The notes under the pieces were generated by a model that was given only the letters and a program-made list of their open reading frames with translations, ran no database searches and had not been told where the DNA came from. The translations under genes and the position numbers were made by a program. Positions 25,422-35,134 of a stretch of 64,000 nucleotides of DNA are shown piece after piece. Source of the DNA: Geobacteraceae bacterium (GTDB taxonomy: Bacteria; Desulfobacterota; Desulfuromonadia; Geobacterales; Geobacteraceae). The stretch lies in contig JAMXLF010000035.1 in assembly GCA_024281055.1 (NCBI GenBank), forward strand, positions 62,001 to 126,000. The letters run 5' to 3'. Every line of letters starts with the position of its first letter. The stretch's first letter is position 1.

Positions 25422-26759
25422 TTATGAGGACGCACCGACGTTTTTCAAAATTTCCCATCCTTTAAGAAGGTCCAGTGCGCGAAGAATCTGATAATCGCCC
25501 TTTATCTGCTCATCTGACTTGTAGACGGGCAATTTGACGGGTTTCTTCTCCTCCGGAGTTTCCTTCTCTTCGGATTCGAAGTGATTCTCCAAATCCTTTT
25601 CCCTGATGTGGAACCCATCCTTTTTCTCTTTATCAGCGGTCGGAAGCTCGATTTTTTCGACCGTGATGTCGGGAACAATCCCTTTGGCCTGGATGGAACG
25701 GCCACTGGGTGTGAAGTAACGCGCGGTGGTCAGGCGCAGACCGGAATTGTCGGAGAGGGGAATGATCGTCTGAACCGACCCTTTGCCGAAACTCTGGGTC
25801 CCCATGATTACGGCGCGTTTATGGTCCTGAAGGGCGCCGGCGACGATCTCCGAAGCGCTGGCGCTGCCGCCGTTTATAAGGACGACAACCGGATAGTGAG
25901 GCTCTTTTTCACCCTTGTGGGCAACGAATCTCATCTTGGAATCCTTTTCCCGTCCCTCCGTATAAACGATCAACTGCCCGTCGTCGAGAAAATGCTCCGC
26001 GACCTTCACCGCCTGATCCAAAAGCCCGCCGGGATCGTTGCGGAGGTCAAAAACCAGTCCGCGCAGGCTCCCGCCATTTTCGGCACGCAAGGCCTTGAGC
26101 GCCTTGCTCAGGTCCTCGTCGGTCTTCTCCTGGAACTGCGCAACTCTGACATACCCGAATCCCTCGTCCAGAGTTTTGTACTTAACGCTCTTCACCTGGA
26201 TAATGTCGCGTACGAGTGTGAATTCCTTCGGCTTCTCGAAGCCTTCACGCATGATAGTGAGCGTGACGCTCGTTCCCTTCGGGCCGCGCATCCGCTTGAC
26301 CGCCTCCATCACCGTCAGGTCCTTGGTAAACTTGTTATCGATCTTCAATATCTGGTCACCGGCCTTAATGCCAGCCCTGAAGGCCGGCGTGTCTTCAATG
26401 GGCGAAATGACCGTGAGAATCCCCTCTTTGATTGATATTTCGATGCCAAGGCCGCCAAAGGCTCCCTTGGTTTCGATCTTCATTTCCTTGTACATTTCGG
26501 GGGGCATGAAGGAACTATGGGGATCCAGTGAAGTAAGCATGCCATTGATGGCACCATAGATAAGCTTCTTGGTATCCACTTCCTCAACATAGCTTTTCTT
26601 GACGATGGCCAGGACATCGGTGAACAGTTCCATCGACTCATAATCGTTCCCGCTCTCTGCCGCGCACCTGCGCTGCGCGCCCACGCCGATGAATACCGCC
26701 AGCATGGCGACAACTCCGACCAGCAGGGCTATCTTCCTGACTTTCCCATTGTGAAACAT
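25422..26759 (-). CDS. ctpA: Carboxy-terminal processing peptidase (S41)
   Basis: 445 aa; the second of two adjacent ATGs (26759) has better spacing to GGAGG. N-terminal signal/anchor, PDZ domain (about 95-170, GLGIEISIKEGILTVISPIE), and S41 protease core with the Ser in NGGSASASEIVAGAL (near 299) and Lys in QSFGKGSVQ (near 324). It acts in the periplasm on protein C-termini. Position after ftsEX and envC-like genes suggests cell-wall hydrolase processing, as CtpA does in other bacteria. Confidence 0.92.
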   Translation of the reverse strand: MFHNGKVRKIALLVGVVAMLAVFIGVGAQRRCAAESGNDYESMELFTDVLAIVKKSYVEEVDTKKLIYGAINGMLTSLDPHSSFMPPEMYKEMKIETKGAFGGLGIEISIKEGILTVISPIEDTPAFRAGIKAGDQILKIDNKFTKDLTVMEAVKRMRGPKGTSVTLTIMREGFEKPKEFTLVRDIIQVKSVKYKTLDEGFGYVRVAQFQEKTDEDLSKALKALRAENGGSLRGLVFDLRNDPGGLLDQAVKVAEHFLDDGQLIVYTEGREKDSKMRFVAHKGEKEPHYPVVVLINGGSASASEIVAGALQDHKRAVIMGTQSFGKGSVQTIIPLSDNSGLRLTTARYFTPSGRSIQAKGIVPDITVEKIELPTADKEKKDGFHIREKDLENHFESEEKETPEEKKPVKLPVYKSDEQIKGDYQILRALDLLKGWEILKNVGASS

Positions 26760-26832
26760 CATTCCTCCAAATGTGGTGGCCTTTGTATGAAGATCGGCAA
26801 TTCAGAACCCAATATCCTATAATTGCCAAAAA

Positions 26833-28020
26833 TTATCTGAACCAGGGTGCCGGATCAACCGGTTTGCCCTGATACCTGATTTCAAAGTAGAGCATCGATC
26901 CTCGCGGTGAGTCAACATCCCCAACGCTTGCCAGAATTTCGTTCCTCTTGACGGTTGCTCCGACTTTCTTGCTTATTTTTGCAGCGTGGGCGTAAAGGCT
27001 GAAATAACCACCCCCATGGTCTACTATGACCATGTTGCCATACCCCTTGAAATAATCCGCAAAAATCACCTGCCCGTCGTACACAGCATGAATTTCTGTT
27101 CCAAGGGGGGACGTAATGGAGACGCCGTTACTGACCGTATACGAATTGAATTCAGGATGTTTATGCCGACCAAACCGGTCAACTATTTCACCCCTCACAG
27201 GGAATGCCAATCTACCCTTCTGTGACCCGAACCCCTTGTCGGCAATCGGCGGTAACGAAGCAGCATCGTTGCCCATGTTCGATTTAGGTTTCTTATTACT
27301 ATAACTCTTTCTGCTTCTGGCTTCAAGTCTTTCCACCATTGTCTGGAGCCTTCGGGCATTTGCCTGCAACTCCTTGAGCGAAGCGATATAGCCTTTTTTG
27401 TCTTCCCTTACCTGAGTAAGAAAAGCTGTCTTTTTCTGCTTCTCCATTTCTATTTCGTTCTTTTTGGCGCTGATGGAGGTTTTGATCTTTTCCTTGCGGG
27501 CCGCATCGGTTTCGAGCCGCTCTTTTAATAGGCGTAGCCGAGCTACTTTCTCGTCATACTCGGCGAACAGTTTTTTGTCGTTCGCCAACACAGCCTTCAT
27601 ATAACGGAGATTTTCCGCCATCTGCGGGAAAGAAGCCGAGGCAAAGAACATGCGGGCATTACCCATCTCGCCAGCCTTGTAGAGAGCAGCCAGCCGATAC
27701 CGGATCTGCTGCTTCTTGCGTTCGGCCTCGTCCCTGACCCTCGTAATTTCCTGCTGAGTACGCTCCAGTGCTACTTCCACCCCTTGCAGGTCATGGTTGA
27801 GCGATGAGAGATTCGCCTCTTTTTCATGCAGGTTTTTGTCTATCTGCTCAAGCTCGCCGCTTACTTTGCTTTCTACCTTATTTGTTTTTTTCAGGAGCTG
27901 TTTTTTCTCTTTGATCTCCTTGTTGATGCCTTGCAGTTCTTCTCTGACATCCGCCACAGCCGGCATTGCCACAAGGGAAAAGATCAGGATGGATACTGTG
28001 ATGGGAAATACGCGGTACAT
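26833..28020 (-). CDS. envC: EnvC-like murein hydrolase activator
   Basis: 395 aa: signal peptide, two long coiled coils (about 25-230, heptads rich in Glu/Lys), and a C-terminal LytM/M23 domain. The first zinc motif is degenerate (SNGVSI where HxGxD is expected) and the last HxH reads LYFEIR in place of LHFEIR, so catalysis is unlikely. That is the state known for EnvC, which activates amidases at the FtsEX complex. The gene starts 3 bp after ftsX. Confidence 0.88.
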   Translation of the reverse strand: MYRVFPITVSILIFSLVAMPAVADVREELQGINKEIKEKKQLLKKTNKVESKVSGELEQIDKNLHEKEANLSSLNHDLQGVEVALERTQQEITRVRDEAERKKQQIRYRLAALYKAGEMGNARMFFASASFPQMAENLRYMKAVLANDKKLFAEYDEKVARLRLLKERLETDAARKEKIKTSISAKKNEIEMEKQKKTAFLTQVREDKKGYIASLKELQANARRLQTMVERLEARSRKSYSNKKPKSNMGNDAASLPPIADKGFGSQKGRLAFPVRGEIVDRFGRHKHPEFNSYTVSNGVSITSPLGTEIHAVYDGQVIFADYFKGYGNMVIVDHGGGYFSLYAHAAKISKKVGATVKRNEILASVGDVDSPRGSMLYFEIRYQGKPVDPAPWFR

Positions 28021-28022
28021 TG

Positions 28023-28967
28023 CTAACTTGTGACAAAACGCTTGAGAGAGGTAATACTCCCGAGGAAACCAAGGCCTACCCCACCCAAAAAAATTCCCAG
28101 GACATGGGGCAGGGGCAAGAACGAAAGGCCGTTAGCGGCAGGGTTGAAGCTGAGAAAGTTTCCAGCATTATGCAGAAACCCCAGATAAAAGGCAAAGAGG
28201 GTCAACAACGCGAAAAGGCCGCCAGCAGCCCCCTGGAGCATACCTTCGATCACATAAGGGGCTTTGATGAAAAATCGCGTTGCCCCTACCAATCCGAGTA
28301 TTTCCAGTTCGTCCTTTCGGGAATAAATGGTGAGCTTGATGGTATTGGAAACTATAAACACAACGGCGAGGAGCAAAAAACCCCCAAGGAGAGCCCCGAC
28401 CAACCGCATGAAATTCATAAACGTGGTGAAGCGTTTGACCCATTCCTCGCCATACTGGACCTCGCCTATCCCGGGTATTCTCTTCAGGCTGGCCACGTAC
28501 ATCTCTACAGCTTCACCGCCGCGGCTTCCTCTTTTCAGGCTTATCTCCAGAGAAGCCGGCAAAACGTCTGCCGACACTCCTTCCAGAAGCGAATCCTGCC
28601 CTTTGAGCCGGACACGAAAGCGCTTTAGCGCCTCATCCTTGGAAATATAGTCGACCTTTTCCGTTCCGGGGAGAGCCGAAATCTTTGCCTTTAACGCCGC
28701 AACTTCCTGCGATGCGGGTTCCTGATCGAAGTAGGCGGTGACTTGAACCCGCTTGCTCCAGTCTTCGGCTACTCCCTCCAGATTGACAAAGACAAGGAGA
28801 AAGAGGGCAATGATCAGAAGCGCAAGGGTAATAGTTCCGATCGTCACGATATTTATGAAAAAATTCTGCCGGATGTTGGTCAATGCTCGGGCGAAGAAAT
28901 ACTTTGCACCGCCCGCATACCCATCACCGGACAGCTTGGGTCTTTTTGCCTGTTTATTGCGGGACAT
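28023..28967 (-). CDS. ftsX: Cell division protein FtsX
   Basis: 314 aa from the ATG at 28967, overlapping ftsE; starts at 28976 (ATG) or 28997 (TTG) are also possible. Membrane helix near 40, periplasmic domain (about 65-165), then three C-terminal helices. FtsX forms an ABC-type complex with FtsE at the septum and relays ATP hydrolysis to EnvC outside. Gene order ftsE-ftsX-envC-ctpA supports that. Confidence 0.93.
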   Translation of the reverse strand: MSRNKQAKRPKLSGDGYAGGAKYFFARALTNIRQNFFINIVTIGTITLALLIIALFLLVFVNLEGVAEDWSKRVQVTAYFDQEPASQEVAALKAKISALPGTEKVDYISKDEALKRFRVRLKGQDSLLEGVSADVLPASLEISLKRGSRGGEAVEMYVASLKRIPGIGEVQYGEEWVKRFTTFMNFMRLVGALLGGFLLLAVVFIVSNTIKLTIYSRKDELEILGLVGATRFFIKAPYVIEGMLQGAAGGLFALLTLFAFYLGFLHNAGNFLSFNPAANGLSFLPLPHVLGIFLGGVGLGFLGSITSLKRFVTS

Positions 28968-29625
28968 TGGATTCATCCAGAATGTGGCCTTTCTCAAGCA
29001 CGATCACCCTCTTGTGACTGTTTTCAATAAGTCGCTGGTCATGGGTCGCCACTACCACAGTCGTGCCTCGTATGTTAGCTTCCTTGAAAATACTGAGGAT
29101 ATGCGCCTTATTCTCATCATCAAGATTACCGGTCGGCTCATCGGCGAGCAGAATCTTTGGATCGTTTACCAGAGCCCGGGCCAAGGCCACTCGTTGCTGC
29201 TCCCCTCCCGAAAGTCGCAACGGTGTCGCGCTGACCTTATGCTCCAGCCCCATCTGCTTGAGGATATGGTAGACCTTTTTCCCGATGTCTTTTTTCCCCC
29301 AGCCGAGCACCTCGAGAGTAATGGCCACGTTTTCAAGCACAGTCCGATTGGGGAGGAGCTTGAAATCCTGAAAGACAACCCCGATTGTACGACGCAAATA
29401 AGGGAGTTGTGAAGGCTTGAGCCGCATCAGGTTTTGTCCGTCGATGAGGATCTGCCCGCGAGACGGGGTCAAAGCACCATAGAGAAGCTTCAGGAGGGTC
29501 GATTTTCCGGCACCGGAAGGTCCGGTCAAAAAAACGAAATCCCCTTTGGGGATTCTCAGACTGATTCCATCAAGTGCGGAAACCTCACGCTGGTAAGACA
29601 TGGTAACATTGTGTAGTTGGATCAT
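28954..29625 (-). CDS. ftsE: Cell division ATP-binding protein FtsE
   Basis: 223 aa from the ATG at 29625 (an in-frame TTG lies one codon upstream). Walker [14 protein letters not shown]-loop VFQDFKLL, signature LSGGEQQR and Walker [13 protein letters not shown] are all intact. Confidence 0.95.
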   Translation of the reverse strand: MIQLHNVTMSYQREVSALDGISLRIPKGDFVFLTGPSGAGKSTLLKLLYGALTPSRGQILIDGQNLMRLKPSQLPYLRRTIGVVFQDFKLLPNRTVLENVAITLEVLGWGKKDIGKKVYHILKQMGLEHKVSATPLRLSGGEQQRVALARALVNDPKILLADEPTGNLDDENKAHILSIFKEANIRGTTVVVATHDQRLIENSHKRVIVLEKGHILDESNVPQ

Positions 29626-29665
29626 CAAACAGCCTCGTTAATCCACGAGAGGAAAGAAGAAAGGC

Positions 29666-30076
29666 TTACCACTCTTTGTACGCTACATTGTTGGACCCGA
29701 CCAGATCGGAACCACTGTGAACATCATAGACATTGCCTTTTGGCTCATTGCCCGTGCCGCTGGCATCCGCAGGTGGCGGGGCAACTTCCCAGGTATCTTT
29801 GGATTTGGTAAACGGGTCGACAGGAATGTCACGCAAATACTTCTTTTCCACCAAGTCCTGAAGGGAATCGGGATATTTCCCTTGATCGGCGTAAAACTGG
29901 TCGATGGTATTGCGAAAATTATAGAGGTCTTCCCGGAGGACCGCCTCTTTCGCTTTGACAATCCCCCACATGTAATTGGGGGCGGCTATGGCGGCCAGAA
30001 TACCGATGATGGTGATAACGATCATCAACTCGATGAGAGTAAAACCACCTCTATTTTTAAAACGCTTTACCAGCAT
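29666..30076 (-). CDS. oxpG: Major pseudopilin, OxpG/GspG-like
   Basis: 136 aa. Prepilin peptidase site GGFTLIELM with Glu at +5, a hydrophobic N-terminal helix, and the GspG body with LYNFRNTIDQFYADQGKYPDSL and a C-terminal DVHSGSD segment. In G. sulfurreducens the OxpG pseudopilin belongs to an atypical type II secretion system needed for reduction of insoluble Fe(III) oxide. The homology is inferred from sequence type and gene order. Confidence 0.8.
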   Translation of the reverse strand: MLVKRFKNRGGFTLIELMIVITIIGILAAIAAPNYMWGIVKAKEAVLREDLYNFRNTIDQFYADQGKYPDSLQDLVEKKYLRDIPVDPFTKSKDTWEVAPPPADASGTGNEPKGNVYDVHSGSDLVGSNNVAYKEW

Positions 30077-30079
30077 CAC

Positions 30080-30571
30080 TTACCAATCCTTGTACTTTGT
30101 TCCATCGATGGCCGTGTCTTCACTCAGGGAATGCACATCATAGACATCCTCCCCCCCCCAGACGTTGCTGTCAGCGTCGTCTGCATACGAGCGGAGGCCC
30201 CAGCGCTCCTCTTCCTTTCGTTCCCGTCCAGGAGCTGGTGGATTAAAAGGATCGTCGGGAATTCTGCGGAGGTATTTCCTCTTGGTCTTATCGACCCCCC
30301 CGAAGTCTTTGCCGTCGACCAGTTCCTGGAGAGTTTTGGGGTATCCCGATTCATTGACTGATTTCATCGTTACCAATTTGTCGTAATCTTTTTTGTAGTT
30401 ATCGATTGCCGTTCTGATGACGCGCAGGTTTCTTCTGAGTTCGATTTCCTTCAGTCTCTTGGCCGTCAATCTTGTCGAAGGGATCACCAGTGACGCCAGA
30501 ACGGCCAGGATGGCCATTGTCACTACCAATTCGATAAGGCTGAGACCTTTCGTGCTGCACAATTTCTTCAT
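30080..30571 (-). CDS. Type II secretion pseudopilin
   Basis: 163 aa from the ATG at 30571 (a TTG two codons upstream is possible). Cleavage motif KGLSLIELV, hydrophobic helix, and a GspG-like body (AIDNYKKDYDKL, GYPKTLQELVDG, DVYDVHSLSED). Its C-terminal motif resembles that of the next gene, so the two are probably paralogues. They are 3 bp apart. Confidence 0.85.
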   Translation of the reverse strand: MKKLCSTKGLSLIELVVTMAILAVLASLVIPSTRLTAKRLKEIELRRNLRVIRTAIDNYKKDYDKLVTMKSVNESGYPKTLQELVDGKDFGGVDKTKRKYLRRIPDDPFNPPAPGRERKEEERWGLRSYADDADSNVWGGEDVYDVHSLSEDTAIDGTKYKDW

Positions 30572-30591
30572 AGTCAATCAAATTTTCCCGG

Positions 30592-33375
30592 CTAGTTAAT
30601 CTGCATCATGACATCTTTGGGAGTGATCGAAACGGATTTCCCTCCCGGGGCCGTGAAATAAACGGTATTGAACCTGAATTTTGTCAGCCCCGGTTTCAGT
30701 GCTTTGAAGGTGGCAACAGCAAGCACCCCCGAACCGCTCACTCCCTCGCTCCCTCCCTTGTTGTCAAGCAGAACGGTAATCTGGCCGCTTTTGCTGTCGG
30801 CAGTCGCCTGGAAATGGGTCGGTTTGCCATTCTGCTTCATGAAGTCGCCTTCTGCAATATTGACGAATTCGAAGAACTTGGGATCATAGCCCCAGACAAA
30901 TGGCGCGGCAGCCAGGTTGGCAACATCGGCAACCTGAACCTCGACACTGACTTGATCGCCAGCGTTAACCATATACGGCGTAACAAATCTTAACGAGGGC
31001 TTCCCCGATTCGGATGCTGCAGGTTGCGCATTTCCCCCCGGTTGAGCGACAACCGCAGCCGGCGCGGCGGTTTGCGCCGCAGCAGGAGGCGCAACCGTCG
31101 GTTGTGGTGTCTGGGCAGGGGCCGGCGCACCAGAGGATACGGCTGCTTGCCCAGCAGCAGGCAGGGGAACCGGGAGCACGGAAGGCGCCGTCGGAGCAAT
31201 AACCGGGGCCGGAACCACGGCGGGGGCCTGGACCGTTGCAGGCGCTGGTATGGTCGCAGGCAGGGGAACTGCCGCAGATGCGCCAACTCCAGGTGCTGGT
31301 GCTGGCAGCTGCGCTGTCATCGGCTGAGCAGCCGGTATGCCGGACTGGGGCCCTGCGGGTGCCGGTTGAGGCGCCCCGCCGGGAACGGCAGGCATGGTTG
31401 GCGGAGGGGGTGCGGTTGGAGGAGACGGCAGAATGGTAGTCCGACGTTTCGATGGCATCGGCATGGGCATTCCAGCCTGTCCCCCTCCGCCAGTCGATTC
31501 GGCAGACGGTGCTGCTGACGGAGCGCCTCCTTCTTCGGTCTCATCGAAAGATGAGTATTGCTTGGTGACCGCCGGCTCATCCTCCTTGCCGGACCAGAAG
31601 AGCGCCTCGTCGGGTGGCGGGACCGTTATACCGCGCACGAGCCGGGGGGTGATCGCCAGGATGAGTTCGTTTTTGGTGTCGTCGTTGGCGTTACTGGTCA
31701 GGAGAGGTCCGATGACCGGTATGTCGCCAAGGAGAAATATCTTCTGCTTGTTTTTCGAGTTGCTGTCCTGGATGAGGCCGCCGATGATGCTCGTTTCGCC
31801 GTCCTTGAGGCTGAGCACCGTGTCGAGGTTGCGGGTTCCGATGGTGACGACCGTCGCCTGGGCATCGCCGCTTCCAACGGTCTGCTTGCTGATGACGGAA
31901 CTGACTTCCATGCTCAACTTGATGCTCACGTCGTTGTTGAGCTGGATGGTCGGTTCCGCGTTCAGCTTCACGCCGACGTCGATATACTGGACGTTCACGT
32001 TGACACCGCCCACCGTCCCCAAAGAGGAGGTGGTGGTGATGGGGATCCTTTGGCCGACGTTGAACTTCGCCTTTTCCCGGTTTTTCACCCGGATCCGCGG
32101 GTTGGCCAGGGTTTCGCTGTTTGCAAGCGTCTTGCCGAAGTTGTAGGTGGCGTTCGGCACGGTCATGAACCCGTGGGGGGTCCCCCAGTTAAAAGGCATG
32201 AGGTTGGGAGGGTTACTGACGCCAGTGCCGGCGTTTGCCAGAGAATCCGAAAGCAGGGTATCTACGTATACTCCGCCTTGCAGATTTGAGTGTGCAAAAT
32301 TGGCTGTAACCGAGTACGTGCTGAGCGCCAGGCCGAAATTTTCGGTATTTGCCTTGGAAATCTCGATCACTTCGACTTCGAGGACCATCTCGGCCTCGGG
32401 GACGTCATTCGCCTCCAGTATCTTCTGGGCGACCTCGATGACATCGGGGGTGTCCCTGATGACCAGGGCGTTCATATCCTCGTTGACGTAAATTTTCTTT
32501 ACCTGGAGCATGGTGCGGATGAGGTTGACCGCCTTCTTGGCTTCCAGCTTGTTGAGGTAGAAGGTCTGAACCATCAGCTCCTCGTACTGCTTGGTCTTGT
32601 CCGGGGTCTTCGGATAAACGATGATGGTGCTTTCGTTGAGGATCTTTTTCCCGAGCTTGTTGACGCCGGTGAGGATATCGAGGGCCTGCTGGAACGTGGC
32701 GTTCTCCAGGTATATGCTGATGTTCACGTCCTTGACAGCATCGTCGAAGATGAAGTTGATGCCGGAGAGCTTGGTGAGGATATTGAATACATCCTTGAGC
32801 TTGGCGTTGGTGAACTTCAGGGTGATCGGCTTCGTGGACTTGAGGTTCAGTTCGTAGCCGGCCATTTTCAACCGCTTGCTTTTCTGCAGCCTCTCCAGGG
32901 CTTCCTTTGCTTCGCTGTTTTCCGCGTTCAGGTTCAGGGCCTTCTGGTACGCATGAAGTGCTTCCCGGGACTTGCCGCTCTTTTCAAGTTCCTGCCCTTC
33001 CTTAAAATAAACCAAGGAATTCTGGATGGTAAGTACCAGTTCTTGCTGCTGGCGTGCCTTATCCAGAGACGCATTGAGGGCGAGGGCCATCTGGTATTCC
33101 TTGAGAGCCTCGTCGTATTTCTCCGCGGCAAAGAACTCGTCGCCACGCTTCAAGTGCACTTGGGCGGCCTTCTCGCTGGCCTTCAGGAAACGGAGCCGAT
33201 ATTCCCCGACATCGGGGTTGGCCGTGGCCGCGTCGGCATAGCGTAAAACCGCCTCATCCAGCTTGCCCTCTTTTTCGAGCTTTTCTCCCTTGCTGAAGGC
33301 CGACCGGCCACCTGCGCACCCTCCCAGCAGGATAAGGAGACAACACATCAGGGGAATTTTTCGTATCGTGGGCAT
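30592..33375 (-). CDS. gspD: Secretin (GspD/PilQ type) lipoprotein with N-terminal TPRs and C-terminal cohesin-like domain
   Basis: 927 aa from the ATG at 33375 (AAGGAGAG). Lipobox ILLGGC; three TPR-like repeats (about 25-155); STN/N0 domain (about 165-240, KFTNAKLKDVFNILTKLSG); N1-type domain; secretin core (about 310-590, ending IFLLGDIPVIGPLL and ELILAITPRLV). A Pro/Ala-rich linker of about 180 residues follows, then a beta-sandwich of cohesin type (about 800-925, ending GGKSVSITPKDVMMQIN). It forms the outer-membrane pore. The linker plus cohesin-like tail after the secretin core is unusual. Confidence 0.88.
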   Translation of the reverse strand: MPTIRKIPLMCCLLILLGGCAGGRSAFSKGEKLEKEGKLDEAVLRYADAATANPDVGEYRLRFLKASEKAAQVHLKRGDEFFAAEKYDEALKEYQMALALNASLDKARQQQELVLTIQNSLVYFKEGQELEKSGKSREALHAYQKALNLNAENSEAKEALERLQKSKRLKMAGYELNLKSTKPITLKFTNAKLKDVFNILTKLSGINFIFDDAVKDVNISIYLENATFQQALDILTGVNKLGKKILNESTIIVYPKTPDKTKQYEELMVQTFYLNKLEAKKAVNLIRTMLQVKKIYVNEDMNALVIRDTPDVIEVAQKILEANDVPEAEMVLEVEVIEISKANTENFGLALSTYSVTANFAHSNLQGGVYVDTLLSDSLANAGTGVSNPPNLMPFNWGTPHGFMTVPNATYNFGKTLANSETLANPRIRVKNREKAKFNVGQRIPITTTSSLGTVGGVNVNVQYIDVGVKLNAEPTIQLNNDVSIKLSMEVSSVISKQTVGSGDAQATVVTIGTRNLDTVLSLKDGETSIIGGLIQDSNSKNKQKIFLLGDIPVIGPLLTSNANDDTKNELILAITPRLVRGITVPPPDEALFWSGKEDEPAVTKQYSSFDETEEGGAPSAAPSAESTGGGGQAGMPMPMPSKRRTTILPSPPTAPPPPTMPAVPGGAPQPAPAGPQSGIPAAQPMTAQLPAPAPGVGASAAVPLPATIPAPATVQAPAVVPAPVIAPTAPSVLPVPLPAAGQAAVSSGAPAPAQTPQPTVAPPAAAQTAAPAAVVAQPGGNAQPAASESGKPSLRFVTPYMVNAGDQVSVEVQVADVANLAAAPFVWGYDPKFFEFVNIAEGDFMKQNGKPTHFQATADSKSGQITVLLDNKGGSEGVSGSGVLAVATFKALKPGLTKFRFNTVYFTAPGGKSVSITPKDVMMQIN

Positions 33376-33450
33376 CGGAAATCTCTCCTTGGAATACATC
33401 CTGTTACATTGCTGCATATACATTGTTCCTCTTGCCACCAGGAGCGCTCA

Positions 33451-34059
33451 CTATTGGCCCAGGGCCTTGTTTTCCACGAGGGGGAGGATTACCTCATTAT
33501 CCCCGGGAACAGTTTTTATGGTCAAGGCATCGTCGGTAATCTCGGATACCACATACTTACCGGCAAGTCTATCCCCCTTTTTGACCAGAAAAAACTCATT
33601 ATTCTGGCCCTGCTTCTGGGAGAGAAAGATGATTTTTTTTGCGCCCTTTTTCAGAAATCCGAGAAAGGTGTATTGTGCCATGTCCTGTCGTGCCAATTGC
33701 TCAGGCGTAGGAGGAGGCGGAGGGGGCGCTGGTGCAACCGCGGCCGGCGGGGGGACGGGCGGCGGCAGAGCAGCCTTGGGGATTGGGGGGACGAATTTTG
33801 CTTCGGTACGATAGAGAGATTGAAAGATGTTCCGCTGATATCCGGTAAACCGAGGGAATTCTCGATCCAGAAGATCCAGGTGAATCTTGTTTTCATCCGG
33901 TTGTGCGGGAGCACCACCCTTCGCCGGGGATGTGCGTACTCCGGGGGCGACCGGAAGCTTGGCCACGCTCTTCTGCCGCGGCACATGCAGAAAACTCCAG
34001 GCGAGGGTGATGACAAACACAATGAGCAGGACGAAAAGAATCAACTTCTGTCGGTTCAT
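33451..34059 (-). CDS. GspC/PilP-like secretion assembly protein
   Basis: 202 aa: an N-terminal membrane helix, a Pro-rich linker (PPPVPPPAAVAPAPPPPPP) and a C-terminal beta domain (YTFLGFLKKGAKKIIFLS, KKGDRLAGKYVVSEITDDAL) resembling the homology region that links the inner-membrane platform to the secretin. It lies between the PilO-like and secretin genes, where pilP or gspC is expected. Confidence 0.65.
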   Translation of the reverse strand: MNRQKLILFVLLIVFVITLAWSFLHVPRQKSVAKLPVAPGVRTSPAKGGAPAQPDENKIHLDLLDREFPRFTGYQRNIFQSLYRTEAKFVPPIPKAALPPPVPPPAAVAPAPPPPPPTPEQLARQDMAQYTFLGFLKKGAKKIIFLSQKQGQNNEFFLVKKGDRLAGKYVVSEITDDALTIKTVPGDNEVILPLVENKALGQ

Positions 34060-34607
34060 CGCCCCTCCGTCCTGAAATACGCCGTAAGCTGCACTCTCAG
34101 ATCGACAGACTCCTCGGGCCCCGTGCTGCCATTGAGGGCAACGTTATCAATGGTCATGATTTCGCGGGACCTCATCAAATCTGCCAGAAAACTCTTGATC
34201 CCGGCGTACTTGCCGGATACATCGAAATCGATCGTATAGGCGAGAAGATTTTCGTCCTTGATGGGCATCGGCTTGTAAGAAACTCTCCCCACCACGAGCG
34301 AATTGCCGGCGGCAGTCTCAAAGAGCTCACCGACCATACGGGCAAAATCCCTTTTCGGCGCTATTCTGGCGCGCCACTTCGCCAGATCGGCGGTACCTTG
34401 GCTATAAATTGCCGCTTTATCCGTGGATGCACCTTTCTCCGCGGTCCGTCGCTTTTCAAACCACGCATTCTGCAAAGCTGCCATACGTGGCACCTGAAGC
34501 ACCGAAACGTAGGCATAGAGTCCAACATTTACCAGCACCAGAATTGCGGTGAAAATGAAGGCCTTCAGTCGTGCGCGCAGTATCTGTTCGATGAACTTGA
34601 CTGTCAT
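34056..34607 (-). CDS. PilO/GspM-like inner-membrane platform protein
   Basis: 183 aa: one N-terminal helix (about 15-35), coiled coil, and a ferredoxin-like periplasmic domain (TIDFDVSGKYAGIKSFLADL is typical of PilO). Its start overlaps the PilN-like gene stop (ATGA), and its stop overlaps the next start. Confidence 0.8.
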   Translation of the reverse strand: MTVKFIEQILRARLKAFIFTAILVLVNVGLYAYVSVLQVPRMAALQNAWFEKRRTAEKGASTDKAAIYSQGTADLAKWRARIAPKRDFARMVGELFETAAGNSLVVGRVSYKPMPIKDENLLAYTIDFDVSGKYAGIKSFLADLMRSREIMTIDNVALNGSTGPEESVDLRVQLTAYFRTEGR

Positions 34608-35134
34608 TGATAGTTAACCTTGCAGGAAATGGTAAACCCCGTTGCTTTCTTGTTTCCAGCCAGAGACATCTCGGACTGGCTTTCAAGATACACATCGGTG
34701 AAGTAGTTCGATCCTTCAAGGTTTTCCATTAGCTGTCGCAGATTCCGAAAATTACGCGCGACACCGGCAAGCTTGAGCGTTTTCCCCTTCAAGTCAGGAT
34801 TGATGGAGGAAAAGGCTACGCCATCCGGAGCCACTCCCTCCAGTTTGTCAAAAAGCGCCAGCCAGTTGAACGTTTTACGAGCAATTATGTCGTTGGCAAA
34901 ATGAATCCTGGCAAGGAGTGCCTGGTAATCTTTCGCCGGAATTTCGCCCTTCGCTTTGCCGGGGGTCGACGCCGTTTCCCGCGTAAGCCGTTGCATCTCA
35001 CCGGCGTTGATGGACACCTCCCTGACCTGAAAAAACAATACAACGCCAAGTATGGCAACAGCTGCGACAATGGCTGCATTAAGCCGACCGGCATCGATAT
35101 AGGTCCTGGTCGCTAAGTTTAGCTTCAATTGCAT
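34604..35134 (-). CDS. PilN/GspL-like inner-membrane platform protein
   Basis: 176 aa: the short N-terminal motif LKLNLATRTYID precedes one membrane helix, then a periplasmic domain (FSSINPDLKGKTLKLAGVA). The LNLA-type N-terminus is how PilN contacts PilM. It overlaps both neighbours by 1-4 bp. Confidence 0.82.
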   Translation of the reverse strand: MQLKLNLATRTYIDAGRLNAAIVAAVAILGVVLFFQVREVSINAGEMQRLTRETASTPGKAKGEIPAKDYQALLARIHFANDIIARKTFNWLALFDKLEGVAPDGVAFSSINPDLKGKTLKLAGVARNFRNLRQLMENLEGSNYFTDVYLESQSEMSLAGNKKATGFTISCKVNYQ

